Part shown: one piece after another, positions 1 through 10,777 of the stretch
Layout of the letters: the number at the start of each line of letters is the position of its first letter
Numbering within the stretch: position 1 is the first letter of the stretch
Source: Zanthoxylum bungeanum
Taxonomy: Eukaryota; Streptophyta; Magnoliopsida; Sapindales; Rutaceae
Length of the DNA stretch: 64,000 bases
Direction: 5' to 3'
Assembly (NCBI GenBank): GCA_019454045.1
Contig: SKCR01021425.1
Coordinates: 1 to 64,000 of the forward strand
Made by a program: the position numbers and the translations under genes
Notes under the pieces: generated by a model
Seen by the model: the letters and a program-made list of their open reading frames with translations, nothing else
Databases searched by the model: none
What the model was told of the DNA's origin: nothing

Positions 1-659
1 AAGCACTGATCACACATATCAACTCGCGAACTGGAATACTACTCTTATAAGAAAATATTATCCGAGAGAATGGAGGTCCTCTGTTGTATCTTTACAAACT
101 TCATGTGTTTCAACAAATGACCCAATCATACCCTTATGACCGGATCTTTTGAACCAGGGAATGAGAATGTCAAAGTTATTTGATCCACACATAAGATTGT
201 AAAGCCCTCAAGTCTAAGGACTAGTCATACAATCGATACATGAAAGTTCTCACAGAAATATGGGATAAACAGTCCATGTGAAAACTTTCGGCGGTCAGTT
301 CGATGGACACGAGCAACTCATGCATCTATGTGATACACTAGGCGGACGGATCTCCGCTAGTAGCCTATGAGATTGGCTACCCCACTTAAGGGCGGATCAT
401 ATCATCATGCTAGTCTTTCTTTGTGAATGCCCAGATTATTCACAAAAATATGACTAGGAACGTTTAAGAGTAATGATTCGTATAAGGCGTGGAAGCCATC
501 ATCTTATTACTCAAAGGGTTTATTACAGTGTTAGATGATTCATATAAGTTATGTAAGACACGTATAATAAAGATTTCCATTTTATTAATGAATGAAAATA
601 TTACAAATACGTGTAGATATAACTCATCCACAAGTTGGGTATAGGGCATATCCCTAACA
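1..659 (-). mobile_element. LTR fragment, copy 1 (cut by window start)
   Basis: From about position 133 to 659 this matches 2211-2741 almost base for base. Both copies end in ATATCCCTAACA, so read on the minus strand they begin TGTTAGGGATAT, the usual TG start of a plant LTR. The next bases (GTGTG) differ from those after copy 2 (GTTTA), which fits two separate insertions. The left 130 bases have no partner here. The superfamily is not certain; the style of the terminus suggests Ty1/copia. Confidence 0.55.
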
Positions 660-1250
660 GTGTGTGAGAGAAAAAATGCAGAGGAAATCGAAGAGTGAAG
701 AAAAGAAATGATGAAAAATGGCGTGGGGGCTATTTTAAGGCCAAAAAGCGTGGGCGCGTCGCGCCCCATAAGGGGTTTGCATCGCGACGCGTAGCCCTAA
801 AATCTGGGTTTCTCGTATTTGGTTGGCGCGTCGCGACTCGATAGAGATGTTACGTCGCGACGCCAAAGGCTTACGGGAATGCTACTTTCTGTCTGGTTTG
901 CGTCGCAACACGTGAATGTTGCGTCGTGACTCGAAAGGCTTAAATGATGGTCACATTCTGCCTCAATTGCGTCGCGACGTGGGTATGTTGCGTCGCGACG
1001 CAAGAGATTTTTTTTCGACAAAATCGAGTCTTTCGATGAATAAATCCATTTGGACGCGTATCAAGAGTTGGCTCCTCACTCCGCCATCTTTACTGGATTG
1101 AATTTCTATCCTCGCGATTTTGTCAAATTTTATTCCGTGATATCCCAAATTTTACTGGCTCACTCTGCTTTAAATGCTCCATTTATGTTTTTCCCTGTTA
1201 AACTAACACAATAAATTAAAATTTTCTACAATATGTGTACAAAAAATACG
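660..1250 (-). mobile_element. Probable Athila-type LTR U3 remnant
   Basis: AT-rich DNA with a block of GCGTCGCGACGC-like motifs, as in the U3 of the gypsy-1 and gypsy-2 LTRs (15410-15720, 25525-25740, 46410-47000, 52445-53040). On the minus strand the motif block lies upstream of a degenerate TATA-like stretch near 735, the same order as in the intact LTRs. It is bounded by LTR copy 1 on the left and another LTR start at 1251. Assignment rests on motif content and order only. Confidence 0.4.
751..1001. repeat. Degenerate GCGTCGCGACGC motif array
   Basis: About eight imperfect copies of the self-complementary motif GCGTCGCGACGC occur near 755, 778, 826, 851, 900, 929, 968 and 989, with irregular spacing of roughly 20 to 50 bases. 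The block is CpG-rich within AT-rich DNA. The same motif marks the U3 of the Athila-like LTRs in this window. Confidence 0.7.
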
Positions 1251-1760
1251 TGTTGGGGTTGGTGCTCAGAGCGCCAATTCCCGGTTGTATTTCCTAGAAA
1301 ATACCATTGTAAAACGTTTTATTATGAATAAAATGAGCAGTTTCTATAATATAATATATCTTCTTATATGGTAAAGACGTAATGGACCTTAGGATGATTA
1401 GTCATGATACTGTTGCAAAAGCGTCGCAACTGACATTAAGTTGTATCATGACGTTGTCATTCTCAGACAGTTCCTGGTCAAGGTTTACACTACTTGGTCA
1501 GTAAAGTAAACCCGTTGAGACCGGTACATATCGTATACTGGAATATATGATTCCAATGGTTTCTCAATGAACCTTGAGTCTTAGGGACTCTGTAGGCACT
1601 GCATTTTTGCATATAAGTCCCGATGATGAGTCTCGTATGGAGGTACTACTCTTTAAGTTGCGGAAGTCGCGGGAAACGGACGTCGGAAGGGAAATCAATA
1701 CCTTGTTGGATTTAATTCGTTTGCTTAGCTTCGGGTTCGCTCGTTGGATCTCTGTTTTAA
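1251..1760 (+). mobile_element. LTR 5' fragment related to solo LTR S
   Basis: Begins TGTTGGGGTTGGTGCTCAGAGCGC, closely like the start of solo LTR S at 37291. The similarity resumes near 1460-1600 (CAGTTCCTGGTCAAG, CGTTGAGACC, AATGAACC) and matches S around 37557-37670. It fades after about 1700. No closing CCCCAACA end is visible, so this is a truncated LTR start. Confidence 0.6.
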
Positions 1761-1901
1761 AATTCATCCTTGGCCCAAAACCCCCCGCAACCTACACTAA
1801 ACCACACGCCCAAGCCCACCAACTAGCCATCCTACACGCCCATAAGCCTCCAAGCCCATTAAATCACATCCAAAAATATTCAAACACATTAAACACATGT
1901 T

Positions 1902-2070
1902 AAAATCAAATCAAATCTCATAAATCACATTCCTAATTAAATTAAATCACAAGCCTAAACTAAATAAAATCAAATCAAATCTCATAAATCACCTTCCTAA
2001 TTAAATTAAATCACATGCCTAAACTAAATAAAATCAAATAAAATCCCATAAATCACCTTCCTAATTAAAT
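1902..2070. repeat. 64-bp tandem repeat, about 2.6 copies
   Basis: The phrase CTCATAAATCAC recurs at 1917 and 1981, and as CCCATAAATCAC at 2045, exactly 64 bases apart each time. It is followed each time by CTTCCTAATTAAAT or a one-base variant. AT-rich, no coding potential. A local minisatellite between two LTR remnants. Confidence 0.85.
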
Positions 2071-2208
2071 AGATTTTTCCTTATGACACTCTAATTAGAG
2101 ATACTCCCCATAATTGCATGATACTTTCCCTACCAGTACAAGGACAACCTCAACCCTCTCATATAAAAAGAGACATAAACCAAGCTCTTAGACCCCTGGC
2201 ACATTCAT

Positions 2209-2741
2209 ACCCTTATGACCGGATCTTTTGAACCGGGGAAGGAGAATGTCAAAGTTATTTGATCCACACATAAGATTGTAAAGACCTCAAGTCTAAGGAC
2301 TAGTCATACAATCGATACATGAAAGTTCTCACAGACACATGGGATAAACACTTCATGTGAAAACTTTCGGCGGTTAGTTCGATGGACACGAGCAACTCAT
2401 GCATCCATGTGATACACCAAGCAGACGGATCTCCGCTAGTATCCTATGAGATCGGCTACCCCACTTAAGGGCGAATCATATCATCATGCTAGTCTCTCCG
2501 TTTTGTGAACGCCCAATTATTTATAAAACTATGACTATGAACGTTTAAGAGTAATGATTCTCATAAGGCGTGGAAGCCATCATCTTATTACTCCAAGGAC
2601 TTTATTACAATGTTTGATGATTTATATAAGTTATGTAAGGCACGTATAATAAAGATTGTCATTTTATTAATTAATGAAAATATTACAAATACATGTACAT
2701 ATAGCTCATCCACAAGTTGGGTATAGGGCATATCCCTAACA
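2209..2741 (-). mobile_element. LTR fragment, copy 2
   Basis: Direct repeat of 131-659, with scattered substitutions and small indels, ending in the same ATATCCCTAACA terminus. The left boundary is abrupt, with no TG start visible, so it is truncated or joined to other sequence there. Confidence 0.55.
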
Positions 2742-5466
2742 GTTTATCCCTAATTTATAGTTATTTTTACTATCTTAAATACGAGGGAGAGATTCTCGGA
2801 GATGCAGTTGATTTGTGGTGGTATTCTTTCTTTAATTGAATTCTTGACCGTTTGGGGACGTTCAGAGTTCTATGCGACTTTCAGATTGCTTCATAACGAG
2901 CTGGGAGCAGAGGTCTTGGGCACTTGAGAACATATAACCGATGGTCTTCAGGTCTCAGGATATGCATCAAGCGAGCTCCCACGTGGGGGATGAGCTAGTA
3001 GAGGTTTCAAGGGTAGAACATGTCCTAAGTAATTTTAGTGAGATCGATGGCGTCTTCTCGTGGCGTGCGAACTTAGGGCGGCACCAAGTTTCATGGGCTT
3101 ATTGTGCTAGTGGGTTTATATCACTTGATTGGGCCCATTTTGATTATGAGCTGATTTTACCCATAACAACACTCCTTTACTAAAAGAAAACAATTTATTT
3201 TTTATTTTTTTTACTTTGAATACTCTTTAAAATAACAAAATATTCCTTAAGAAAAAAAAAATATTCCTTACTTAAAGTCTTTCCGGAATGAATTGTTTAC
3301 ACTCTAAAATCTAATTTCAACACCCAAATACTCAAAGCGCTTCTATGTAAAAATTGGAAACTGTGTTAACATAAATTTGAAATAAGAATTGTCGTAAATC
3401 ATTAATGGTACAACATTCATTATGTATAAAACCAAAAAGATGTTAGTAACTGTCATAGGGAAATAAACTTTCAAATTGCCATATGAAATAGAGTTAACAA
3501 ATTTAATCAGGCTCTAAAAAGGGAAGAAATTCAAAAAGTTTCTTTCAACATTTAATAAGACAATCAAGTATTTGTTTCTTTTCTTAATAAATAAAATACT
3601 TTAATAATGAATTTGATTAAGAAAGAAAAATTTCGGGTTTTTGATAAATAGGTGTGTAAAGTATTTTTATTTTTTTAAAATTGAAGTTATTATGTCCTTA
3701 TTAGTATCTTCATAAAAATGATATTTTTGTTATAAAATATTTATTAATTAAAGAATGTCCAAAATATTTTTTTGATTATAAATAATCCCACCCTATTAAA
3801 AATTTTACAAATTATAAAACATTAGATCACAAAACATTTGATAGATATAAGGTGAATTATGATAATTTTGACAAACAAATTGACGAAAAAGGGATAGATT
3901 AGAGTAAACCATACGTCGGTAATATCAGTGATTCATTAAATTTCTTAGATCACCGATTCAATCATCATCAATCTGATTCTTAAAATAATGATCAATCGAT
4001 GCAAAAGAGAATGTAATTTCAAAGAAAGAAAGTAACAATCGTGGCCCGCCGAAGACTTGAGCCTCGTAACATGTTGACGAATGACGAAGACCTCCAAACA
4101 ATTTTGTTAGTTTTGATGAGATGGATAGAGTGAACCATTTCTTCACAATTAGTTGACTCATTATTTCATCTTCCTGAATGTCGACCGCCATTCCCAAAAA
4201 ATTGATAAAATTAATTAACATCATAAATAATTATATTTAATTAAAAATTATATAAAAATATTAAATTTTAATTTTGGTTTTAAAAACTAAAAAAATTGAA
4301 CCAATCCGATCTAATTTGTCAATTTTAACTGATTTTTTATGTTTGGCCAAACCAGATTCACTATCGACTCTCGACTCAATCGATTGAACCGACCGATCCG
4401 ATCTGATTTTAAAAACATGGATGTTGAGGGTTCTAAGTTTTTTTCATATGCTCGTGACTCCACTAGCATAAACATTGCTAGTCACTAATTTGGATTTTGG
4501 TGGGAATACCTCATCATATCAATTTAAAAAAAGAAAAGGAAAAAGAAAAAATCAATAAAATGAAAGGATATTATTAAAAAAATTATGGAATTAAAGAAAA
4601 ATGAGATTCTTTTGAAAGATAAAAGCAAAAGGAGATGCGGGGAATTGGGTGGCTCCAATCCAAACAACAAGTTCAAGATAAAATTAATAGAATTTAATAT
4701 TGTTTTATATAATTTATTACAAAGAAAAAAAAAATTAGTGGATTGAGAGAGAGATTCTTATTCATCATATGGAAGAGAAGATGGAATCTAATGGCTGTAA
4801 TGGCTTGGAAAAAAAGGCATCTTCTCATCTGTCTTTTCTTTTTATTTATTTATTTCAAAAAATAATAATAATTTATTAAAATTTGTTAACAAATGTTCCA
4901 ACTCAAATCAAAAAGTGGGGCCTTCACATCTTGAAGATTCCTTATCTACCATTTTTGTTTCTATGATGCTGATTAGTGTTTATCAAATCATAGCCAGTAA
5001 ACTGTCCATTTCATGAATCATCACTCTTCAATATTATCTTCTCATTTTTACTTATTTATCAATCATTTTTTTTCAATTGCGTTTGATAGAGAATATTGTT
5101 AGAGAATATAAATTAATTTATAAGTTATGAGATAAACACTAGAGTATAAACTAAAGATTATGATTTATTAGAATTAACATTAACATTAATGTTAACTTAC
5201 TCATTTAGTGGAGCTAAAACACACCCGGAGTCATTTTCGAATACGCATATAGGGCTCAATTAAATTTTGAATAGGCTTAATCAGAACTCAGTTTATAACA
5301 CAATAGGAATATTTGTCTAAAATAAGTTGGATATACTTTTAAATATTAAAAAAAAAAACTTTAAAATGGTAGCTTTTTTAAAACAAAAATTGTTATATAA
5401 CTTAAAATATATTCACAGTGATGACATGATTTGAAATATATAATTACATCTAGAATCTGATATCAA
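2742..5466. other. Intergenic AT-rich DNA, no gene recognised
   Basis: Two short reading frames (2941-3183 on +, 3958-4224 on -) show no recognisable domain and no support beyond an open frame. Poly-A/T runs are common. A candidate MITE-like remnant lies at 4262-4432 and is listed separately. Otherwise I see nothing to annotate. Confidence 0.6.
4262..4432. mobile_element. Possible MITE remnant
   Basis: The ends GGTTTTAAAAAC and GATTTTAAAAAC flank a core rich in paired GATCGG/CCGATC and GGTTCAA/TTGAACC motifs, giving an imperfect inverted-repeat look. No target-site duplication was found. A call from general appearance only. Confidence 0.25.
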
Positions 5467-5631
5467 TAGGGATGACAATTATCTAATTGGATAATTGATA
5501 TTCATATCCAAATCCATACATCCAAGATGGATAAATTCATATTCATATCCATACCAACTTTTAAATATTAGATTTTGATATGATTTTTATCCACACGGAT
5601 ATCGATCCATGGATATATATAAATATCTAAA
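5467..5631. mobile_element. Left part of an AT-rich MITE
   Basis: Begins TAGGGATGACAATTATC and is rich in GGATAATTG and GATATTCATATCC. The reverse complement of the stretch ending TACCATCCCTA at about 11316, and its copy near 58450, carries the same terminus and body motifs. This therefore looks like one end of a repeat family whose other end lies in flank F. It is cut on the right by the hAT-like element starting at 5632. Confidence 0.35.
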
Positions 5632-6423
5632 CCCAGTCACGGTTTCGATTCGAAACTGAAATCAAAACGGAATCAAATCGGCTGGTTCAGATTCCAATCG
5701 ATTTCGATTCCAGAACCGAAATCAAATTTTTTCGGTTCAGTTAGGGTTCTATCATAGTCGAACTAAAAAAATCGGACGGTTTCAACGGTTCGAACTAAAA
5801 TTGTTGGAACTGTCACTGAAACTGTGTTTGTGCCAAACGGCTACTAGCCGTTGGGAAGCATGCATGTCAACGGTTCCGTGCATTTTTTTTTAATTTTTTT
5901 GTTAAATAAAATTATTAAATTATCGTTAATAACATTCAAGCACTTTAGAAGCAATAGTATATGTGAATGATTGGACCCGAGCTTATCTGAAGCAACAAGA
6001 AGATGCCACCGAAGACTTTGAAGACTTGTTCGATAATGCTCTACAAGTGCAAGCGGAACAGAAGCTGAATAATCAACAACAAGCACAGATAATGATGATG
6101 AGTAAATAATTATAATGGGAAACTATCTAAAAATTATAATGGAACTACGTGAGTTTTGATTGCTCTCACTCCAAGAGGATACGTAGACAGCTTAAATTTT
6201 TAAAAATATAAGTTCAAGCTCTTTTATTTTATTTTTAATTTAATGTAATATAAATTCAAATTAATAAATTTCAAATCCATTTTATTTTTTTAAAATTAAA
6301 ATTTAATTTTTAAATTAATTAAAAAAGGGACGTCCGGTTCCGGTTTCTGGTTCCACATTCTTGTGGAATCGGAAATCAGATGGTTCGATTCCGGTTCGAA
6401 ACCGAACCAAACCAGTGATCGGG
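5632..6423 (+). mobile_element. hAT-like deletion derivative
   Basis: The ends CCCAGTCACGGTTTCG and, on the opposite strand, CCCGATCACTGGTTTGG form short imperfect terminal inverted repeats. The flanking 8-mers TATCTAAA (5624-5631) and TCTATAAA (6424-6431) agree at six of eight positions, as expected for an aged 8-bp hAT target duplication. Sub-terminal DNA is rich in CGGTTTCGATTCG and GAACCG motifs. The interior holds only the tail of a transposase-like frame, so it could not mobilise itself. Confidence 0.55.
5951..6109 (+). pseudogene. hAT transposase C-terminal fragment
   Basis: A 52-codon open frame ending in TAA, inside the hAT-like element. It reads VNDWTRAYLKQQEDATEDFE and continues with an acidic, then Q-rich tail (QAEQKLNNQQQ) before MMMSK. 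An aromatic-rich NDW segment followed by an acidic stretch resembles the extreme C-terminus of plant BED-finger hAT transposases, from memory of the family. No BED finger, DDE or dimerisation core remains in the 800-bp element. Family assignment is moderate and rests partly on the enclosing element. Confidence 0.4.
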
Positions 6424-6439
6424 TCTATAAATATCCATA

Positions 6440-6845
6440 TTAGGCTATTAAAGCATTCAATTCAAACCTTGAAAATGTCAGTCATGAATGTAAACTGCAA
6501 TTAAATGAACTTGAAGAGTTAATGAATGATTCATATGAGAATACGAAAATTCTTAAAGCTAAAACTAAGGCATTTCAAGAGTCGAAATTCACGAAAAATA
6601 TTTGAAATTTGTCAAAAAAATTACTTTATAATTCTCGTATTCATTTCTTTCCTGAAAAATTGAAATCCAAATAGAGTGGCTCATTTATTGTGAAGCACGT
6701 TTACCCATATGGAACTATTGACATTGAGAATCCTAGTGATGGTTATGTATTTAAAGTAAACAGACAACGTCTGAAATCATTTTTGGAGTATTCAAATTTT
6801 CAAGAATCTATTTTCCTTTCAAACCTAGTGTACTGTGATTGATGT
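6440..6845 (+). pseudogene. Athila-A integrase C-terminal remnant
   Basis: Conceptual reading, with several stops, gives KLQLNELEE, LLYNSRI, FFPEKLKSK, PYGTIDIENPSDG and FKVNRQRLKSFL. This is the C-terminal DNA-binding and GPFxV-like tail of Athila/Tat-lineage integrase, which normally ends gag-pol. Everything upstream (gag, protease, RT, RNase H, integrase core) is missing from element A. The LOG-like remnant follows almost at once, so the intervening ORF-X and LOG N-terminus seen in gypsy-1 have been deleted here. Confidence 0.7.
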
Positions 6846-6892
6846 ATTATAAGCTGTTATTTTCTTTTGTTTTCTTTTATTTTTGGCAGATT

Positions 6893-7253
6893 GAAACATC
6901 TTCGGAAAATCAAATGGAGACGAATACATTATCTCATGTCTGAAAGACTTACCGAAATGATTAATCATATTGACATTTGTATTGCTTTACCAGGTGGGCT
7001 GGGCATGTTGGAAAAAATATTCATAGTTGCGTCATGGGCAAATTGGAACATTTACCGAAAACTCATTGGACTACTTAATGTAGATCATTTTTTTTATTTT
7101 CTTTTAGCATTTCTAGAGGATGCTAAAAGACTCGGGTTCATTTCAAAAATGGCAAAAGATATCGTTCTTACTGTAGGAAAATCTGCTAAATTAATCGACC
7201 AACTATTAGCGTATGAACCAAGAATCGACCCAAATTTTTTTTTTTTTTGTTAA
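6893..7253 (+). pseudogene. LOG-like phosphoribohydrolase, 3' part (element A)
   Basis: Homologous to the central and C-terminal parts of LOG proteins, which release cytokinin bases from riboside 5'-monophosphates. Visible are MSERLTEMI, then ALPGGLGMLEKIF in place of the family's PGGxGTxxE motif, then WANWNIYRKLIGLLNVDHF, GFISK and LIDQLLAYEP. The catalytic Thr-Glu positions have become Met and Lys. The frame runs into a T-tract at about 7233-7247 and ends without the basic tail seen in gypsy-1 and gypsy-2. The N-terminal half, including the GGG nucleotide-binding loop, is absent. It sits just after the integrase remnant and before the 3' module, as in the other copies. Surely inactive. Confidence 0.8.
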
Positions 7254-8588
7254 ATAGTAGTGTTGTTGATTCAATTGTCTATTCCACACTTACCATGTGA
7301 TGTCTTCTAAACTCTACTTCTTCTTATTTAGACATTGGAGAAATTGTCTCAATTTGATTGAGGGTAGATGATAATTAACTAGATAGTTTTTATTTTTATT
7401 TTTTGTTATTATGTTTTTATTTCTCTAAAAAAATATTTTTATTCTTGTGTTGTTTTTTTGTATAAAAAAAGCTTTTTATGTTTTTTTTCTTTGTTTTTAT
7501 TTTGTGTGTGTAAAAAAAATATTTTGTGTTGATTTTCTTTTGTGTTTTTATTCAAAAAAACTACACATAAACCTACAATAAATTTTTGATTGACCAAGTG
7601 GAATTGTTGTTCAGAGATGGAAGTGTAAGGAGTTTTCGCTCCTGAAACGCATCTCAATGTATTTCGTAACAAATTATTTTTATTTCTTTCTTTTTGAATC
7701 ATTCAAATTTGTGAATTCTCCATAATATTGATTAAATTTGATTTCCATATACTCATTTGATAGGTATTATCAACATACACGATAGCATATGATCGTCGGT
7801 TGTAAGTGAAAATTTTATAATATTCAGTTCTCTAGTTTGTTGGAGGTTGCACTTAAAGGCATTTGAATTTTTATTTTTATTCTAGAAAACCAAGATTTTA
7901 CTTAGTAATCGGACATCTTGTCTCAGCAAGCAGTGATTGTTCGCGTAGTAAACGGTAGAGCTTGAGTTACTTAGTAATTTAAAACGGTAGAGCTTGATAA
8001 TACTAATAATAATAATAATAATTCTTTTACTTAGTAACTATACATCTTACCTCAGTAAGCCGTGATTGTTCACGTAAAACAGTATATCTTGATTTTGTAA
8101 AAAAAAAAGTGTGTGAATAAGTTCGATTTCATAGTCACTCTAACTCGAGCAATTAAGTCCGTATGTGTGTTTTTACACTTAGTGCCCTAAAACCAATTGG
8201 TCTGGGAATCACTGGCCCAAAGCTCGTTACATGGGTTAAGGAGAAAGCTTAAGTGAATCGAACACTTTTTATTGACATCTGATATCCGAGCAATTAAGTC
8301 TATAGGGGTATCTTAACACCTAATGCCTTAAAGCAAACTGGTTTGGGAGTCTCTATCCCAAAGCTCGTTATAAGGATTGAAGATGTATTATCCAAAAAAA
8401 ATTAGTTTTGTATTTATAAATAAACTGCTATTGTCAAAAAATGTGAATTCAGATATAACTTTAGGACAAAAATATTACAATTTTTTCAACCAAACCTATG
8501 AATATTATGAGCACAATAAATTGATTGATATTTTATCTTATGTGTTTATGGAAGAAGGGTAAATAGTACATGATGATTTACTTATTTG
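7254..8588 (+). other. Conserved 3' module of element A
   Basis: Mostly non-coding, and collinear with 15898-17162 and 47187-48489 read on the minus strand. In order: an imperfect hairpin GACATTGGAGAAATTGTC (7331-7348), a segment around GGAGTTTTCGCTCCTGAAACG (7629-7650), two copies of GTGATTGTTCGC or a one-base variant (about 7933, 8061), two copies of a segment around CCCTAAAACCAATTGG (8182, 8327), and a short frame with LGQKYYN (8461 on). It links LOG to the 3' LTR. Function unknown; RNA structure, packaging or end formation are guesses. Confidence 0.6.
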
Positions 8589-9219
8589 CAGGGTTGAGCA
8601 TCGGTTCCGGTTCTACACGAACCTGTTTTGGGAATTGAATTTCAAAACTGGAACCTGTTTTGGGAACCAAATTTAGACCAATTTCGGAACGAAATTAAAA
8701 CCAAATTTCATAACCAGTTTTAAAACCCAAATTAAAGCCCAATTTGAACTCAATTTCATAATCATTTTTAAAATCCAATTTAAACCCAATTTCATAACCC
8801 AAGTAAACTTCCTATACGAATATTATGTATTGAGTAAAAAATATTATGCAATATGCAGTTTTATTTATTATTTTATTTCTGTATGGACAATTGTCAATAA
8901 TATTATATAATATTCAAGGGTAAATTAGAACCGGACTGGAACTGAATTAGAACTGATTAATAGGGTACCTTATTTAATTGGGTGGTATCTGGTTCCACAT
9001 GAAACATAATCGAAACAGAATTGGAACCGATTAATAAGGTACCGTATTTAATTGGGTGGGTTCCAGTTCCACGCAAAACCGAATAAGAACCGATAAATAG
9101 GGTACCCTATTTAATTGGGTAGGTTCGGTTCCACTTAGTTAGGATCCGATTTTTTCCAGGTAGGTTACGGTTCCATGCGGAATAGGAACCGAAACCGAAA
9201 TCGGTTTTGCTCACCCCTA
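8589..9219. mobile_element. Non-autonomous hAT element with exact 8-bp TSD
   Basis: Starts CAGGGTTGAGCATCGGTT and ends with the reverse complement of TAGGGGTGAGCAAAACCG, an imperfect terminal inverted repeat typical of plant hAT MITEs. It is flanked by the perfect 8-base duplication CTTATTTG (8581-8588 and 9220-9227). The interior holds repeated GGAACCGATTAATAGGG and TTTAATTGGGTGG units and no transposase frame. It inserted into the 3' module of element A, so it is younger than A. Confidence 0.9.
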
Positions 9220-9320
9220 CTTATTTGATAATTTAAAAAGAAAGAAAATAATTACTAACTTGGATAATAATTTTTCTTTTAAATTTTCGTTTAAATTACT
9301 AAAGACTAATAATAAGCTAG

Positions 9321-9334
9321 TTGGGGGGGAGGTG
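9321..9334 (+). promoter_or_regulatory. Polypurine tract of element A
   Basis: TTGGGGGGGAGGTG lies directly before the TGATGAAC start of the LTR at 9335. Its position and composition fit the plus-strand primer site of a Ty3/gypsy element. The equivalent minus-strand site of gypsy-2 lies next to 47187 (GGTTTGAGGGTG). Confidence 0.75.
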
Positions 9335-10777
9335 TGATGAACATTAAAAAGTGTACATTTAATAAAAGAGAAACTAATCACTTTACATTTATAATTTCAT
9401 TAATCCCTTCAATTTAGCATATTTGTGAAATAATAATTAAATCTATGTTTATATATTTATTGTGATTTTTATTTCTTATGCAGATGAAATAATACTTTGG
9501 ATGCATAATTAGAAAAATGGATGTGACATTTAAATTTTGGAGGCCATAAACTTAAAAAAGCGTTCTAATAGTGTACAATTTCAGAAATTTCAACCTTATG
9601 CAATTTTCGTATTTTGGCCATAACATCTCGTTCCGATACCAAATTGAGACAATTCTAGTTTCAGATGAAAGAATAATCAAATATCTACAACTTTGCTCTA
9701 TATAAGAGTTTCTAGTTCTGCGGCTTTCAATGTCGAAATTGATGAAGAAGCCAACGTGTGTTGTATGTAATTTTAATTATTTGAAAATAAAAAATAATAA
9801 TAAAAAAATGGTTCAAAAGTCACAATCCACCTTATAAAGAAAAAAATAAAAGAAAGAAAAAGAAAGTCAAAAAAGAAAAAATTAATAAAAAAATATTTTA
9901 AAATGACATTATGCAATTAATTGCATTAGATAAATTTGTAGAGGTGTTGAACTCTCTACTATAAATAGAGATGTTCATCACCCTAATTCATCAGCCTACT
10001 CCATAGCTTTTCTCTGAAAATTTGTGGACTTCCCGCTCTTGTGTGTTTTATTCTTCAAGCTTTGTTGTAATTTCTTTTTCTTTCGGTAATAAAATTATGT
10101 GTTTTTTTATTCAAAGTATGAGTAGCTAATTTCATTCTGTTGGGGTAAATAGTGAAACTTTTAATATGAGAATATACATTAATCTTACTTATATTATAAT
10201 ATATGAATTGTAATCTGAAGTCTAATATTTAATCTTATCTTGTATTTGTGAATGTATTGATTCTTTACAGAGAATCTCATCTTGATTGACACATTTAATA
10301 CATAACCTCATATTATATGAGAGAATAATTTAAATATAGACTAATTATCGACAAAATCGTATCACCGCTTTTATGGATGGTTTTATATAATTTGACATAA
10401 TCAAATACCTATATGGACTTGTTAGAGACAAATATTGTCACCACCTATATGGTTGGCTTTATATGTTTTGTCATAATTAATTCCTGAAATAAATTAACTG
10501 GGTAATAATGATAATTTATATATTATAAAAAGTAAGATTTCTCTATATTTGAAATATTAAAAGTGGATCTCATAGCCCCAATATTTTAATTTATTATTGC
10601 ATTTCAATTTAAAAATTACTCATCACTTCAATCAATTCAGCCTTTTTATTTTTACTCGAATTATTATTTTATTTTAATGAATCTATTCCATGTGGATCGA
10701 CCATTGACTTACTGGGTTATTTTATTACTTCGACATTCTTATACTTGGGAGTAAAGAATCATTTTGTGAGTGTGTTA
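9335..10777 (+). mobile_element. 3' LTR of Athila-like element A
   Basis: Runs from TGATGAAC after the polypurine tract to GTGTGTTA, a one-base decay of the GTGTGTCA end seen at 11722 and 58148. A TATA box, CTATAAATAG, lies at 9959-9968, and a candidate poly(A) signal AATAAAA near 10087. The part from about 10165 to 10777 is repeated at 36751-37290, where it belongs to the 3' LTR of element B. Confidence 0.8.

Noticed and set aside
1902..2070. Possible CRISPR-like array
   Set aside because: Units are contiguous without unique spacers, in plant DNA; a simple tandem repeat.
2941..3183. 80-residue + strand frame
   Set aside because: No motif, no initiation context or neighbours that support it; lies in repeat-flanking DNA.
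3958..4224. 88-residue minus-strand frame
   Set aside because: No recognisable domain and no related copy in the window.
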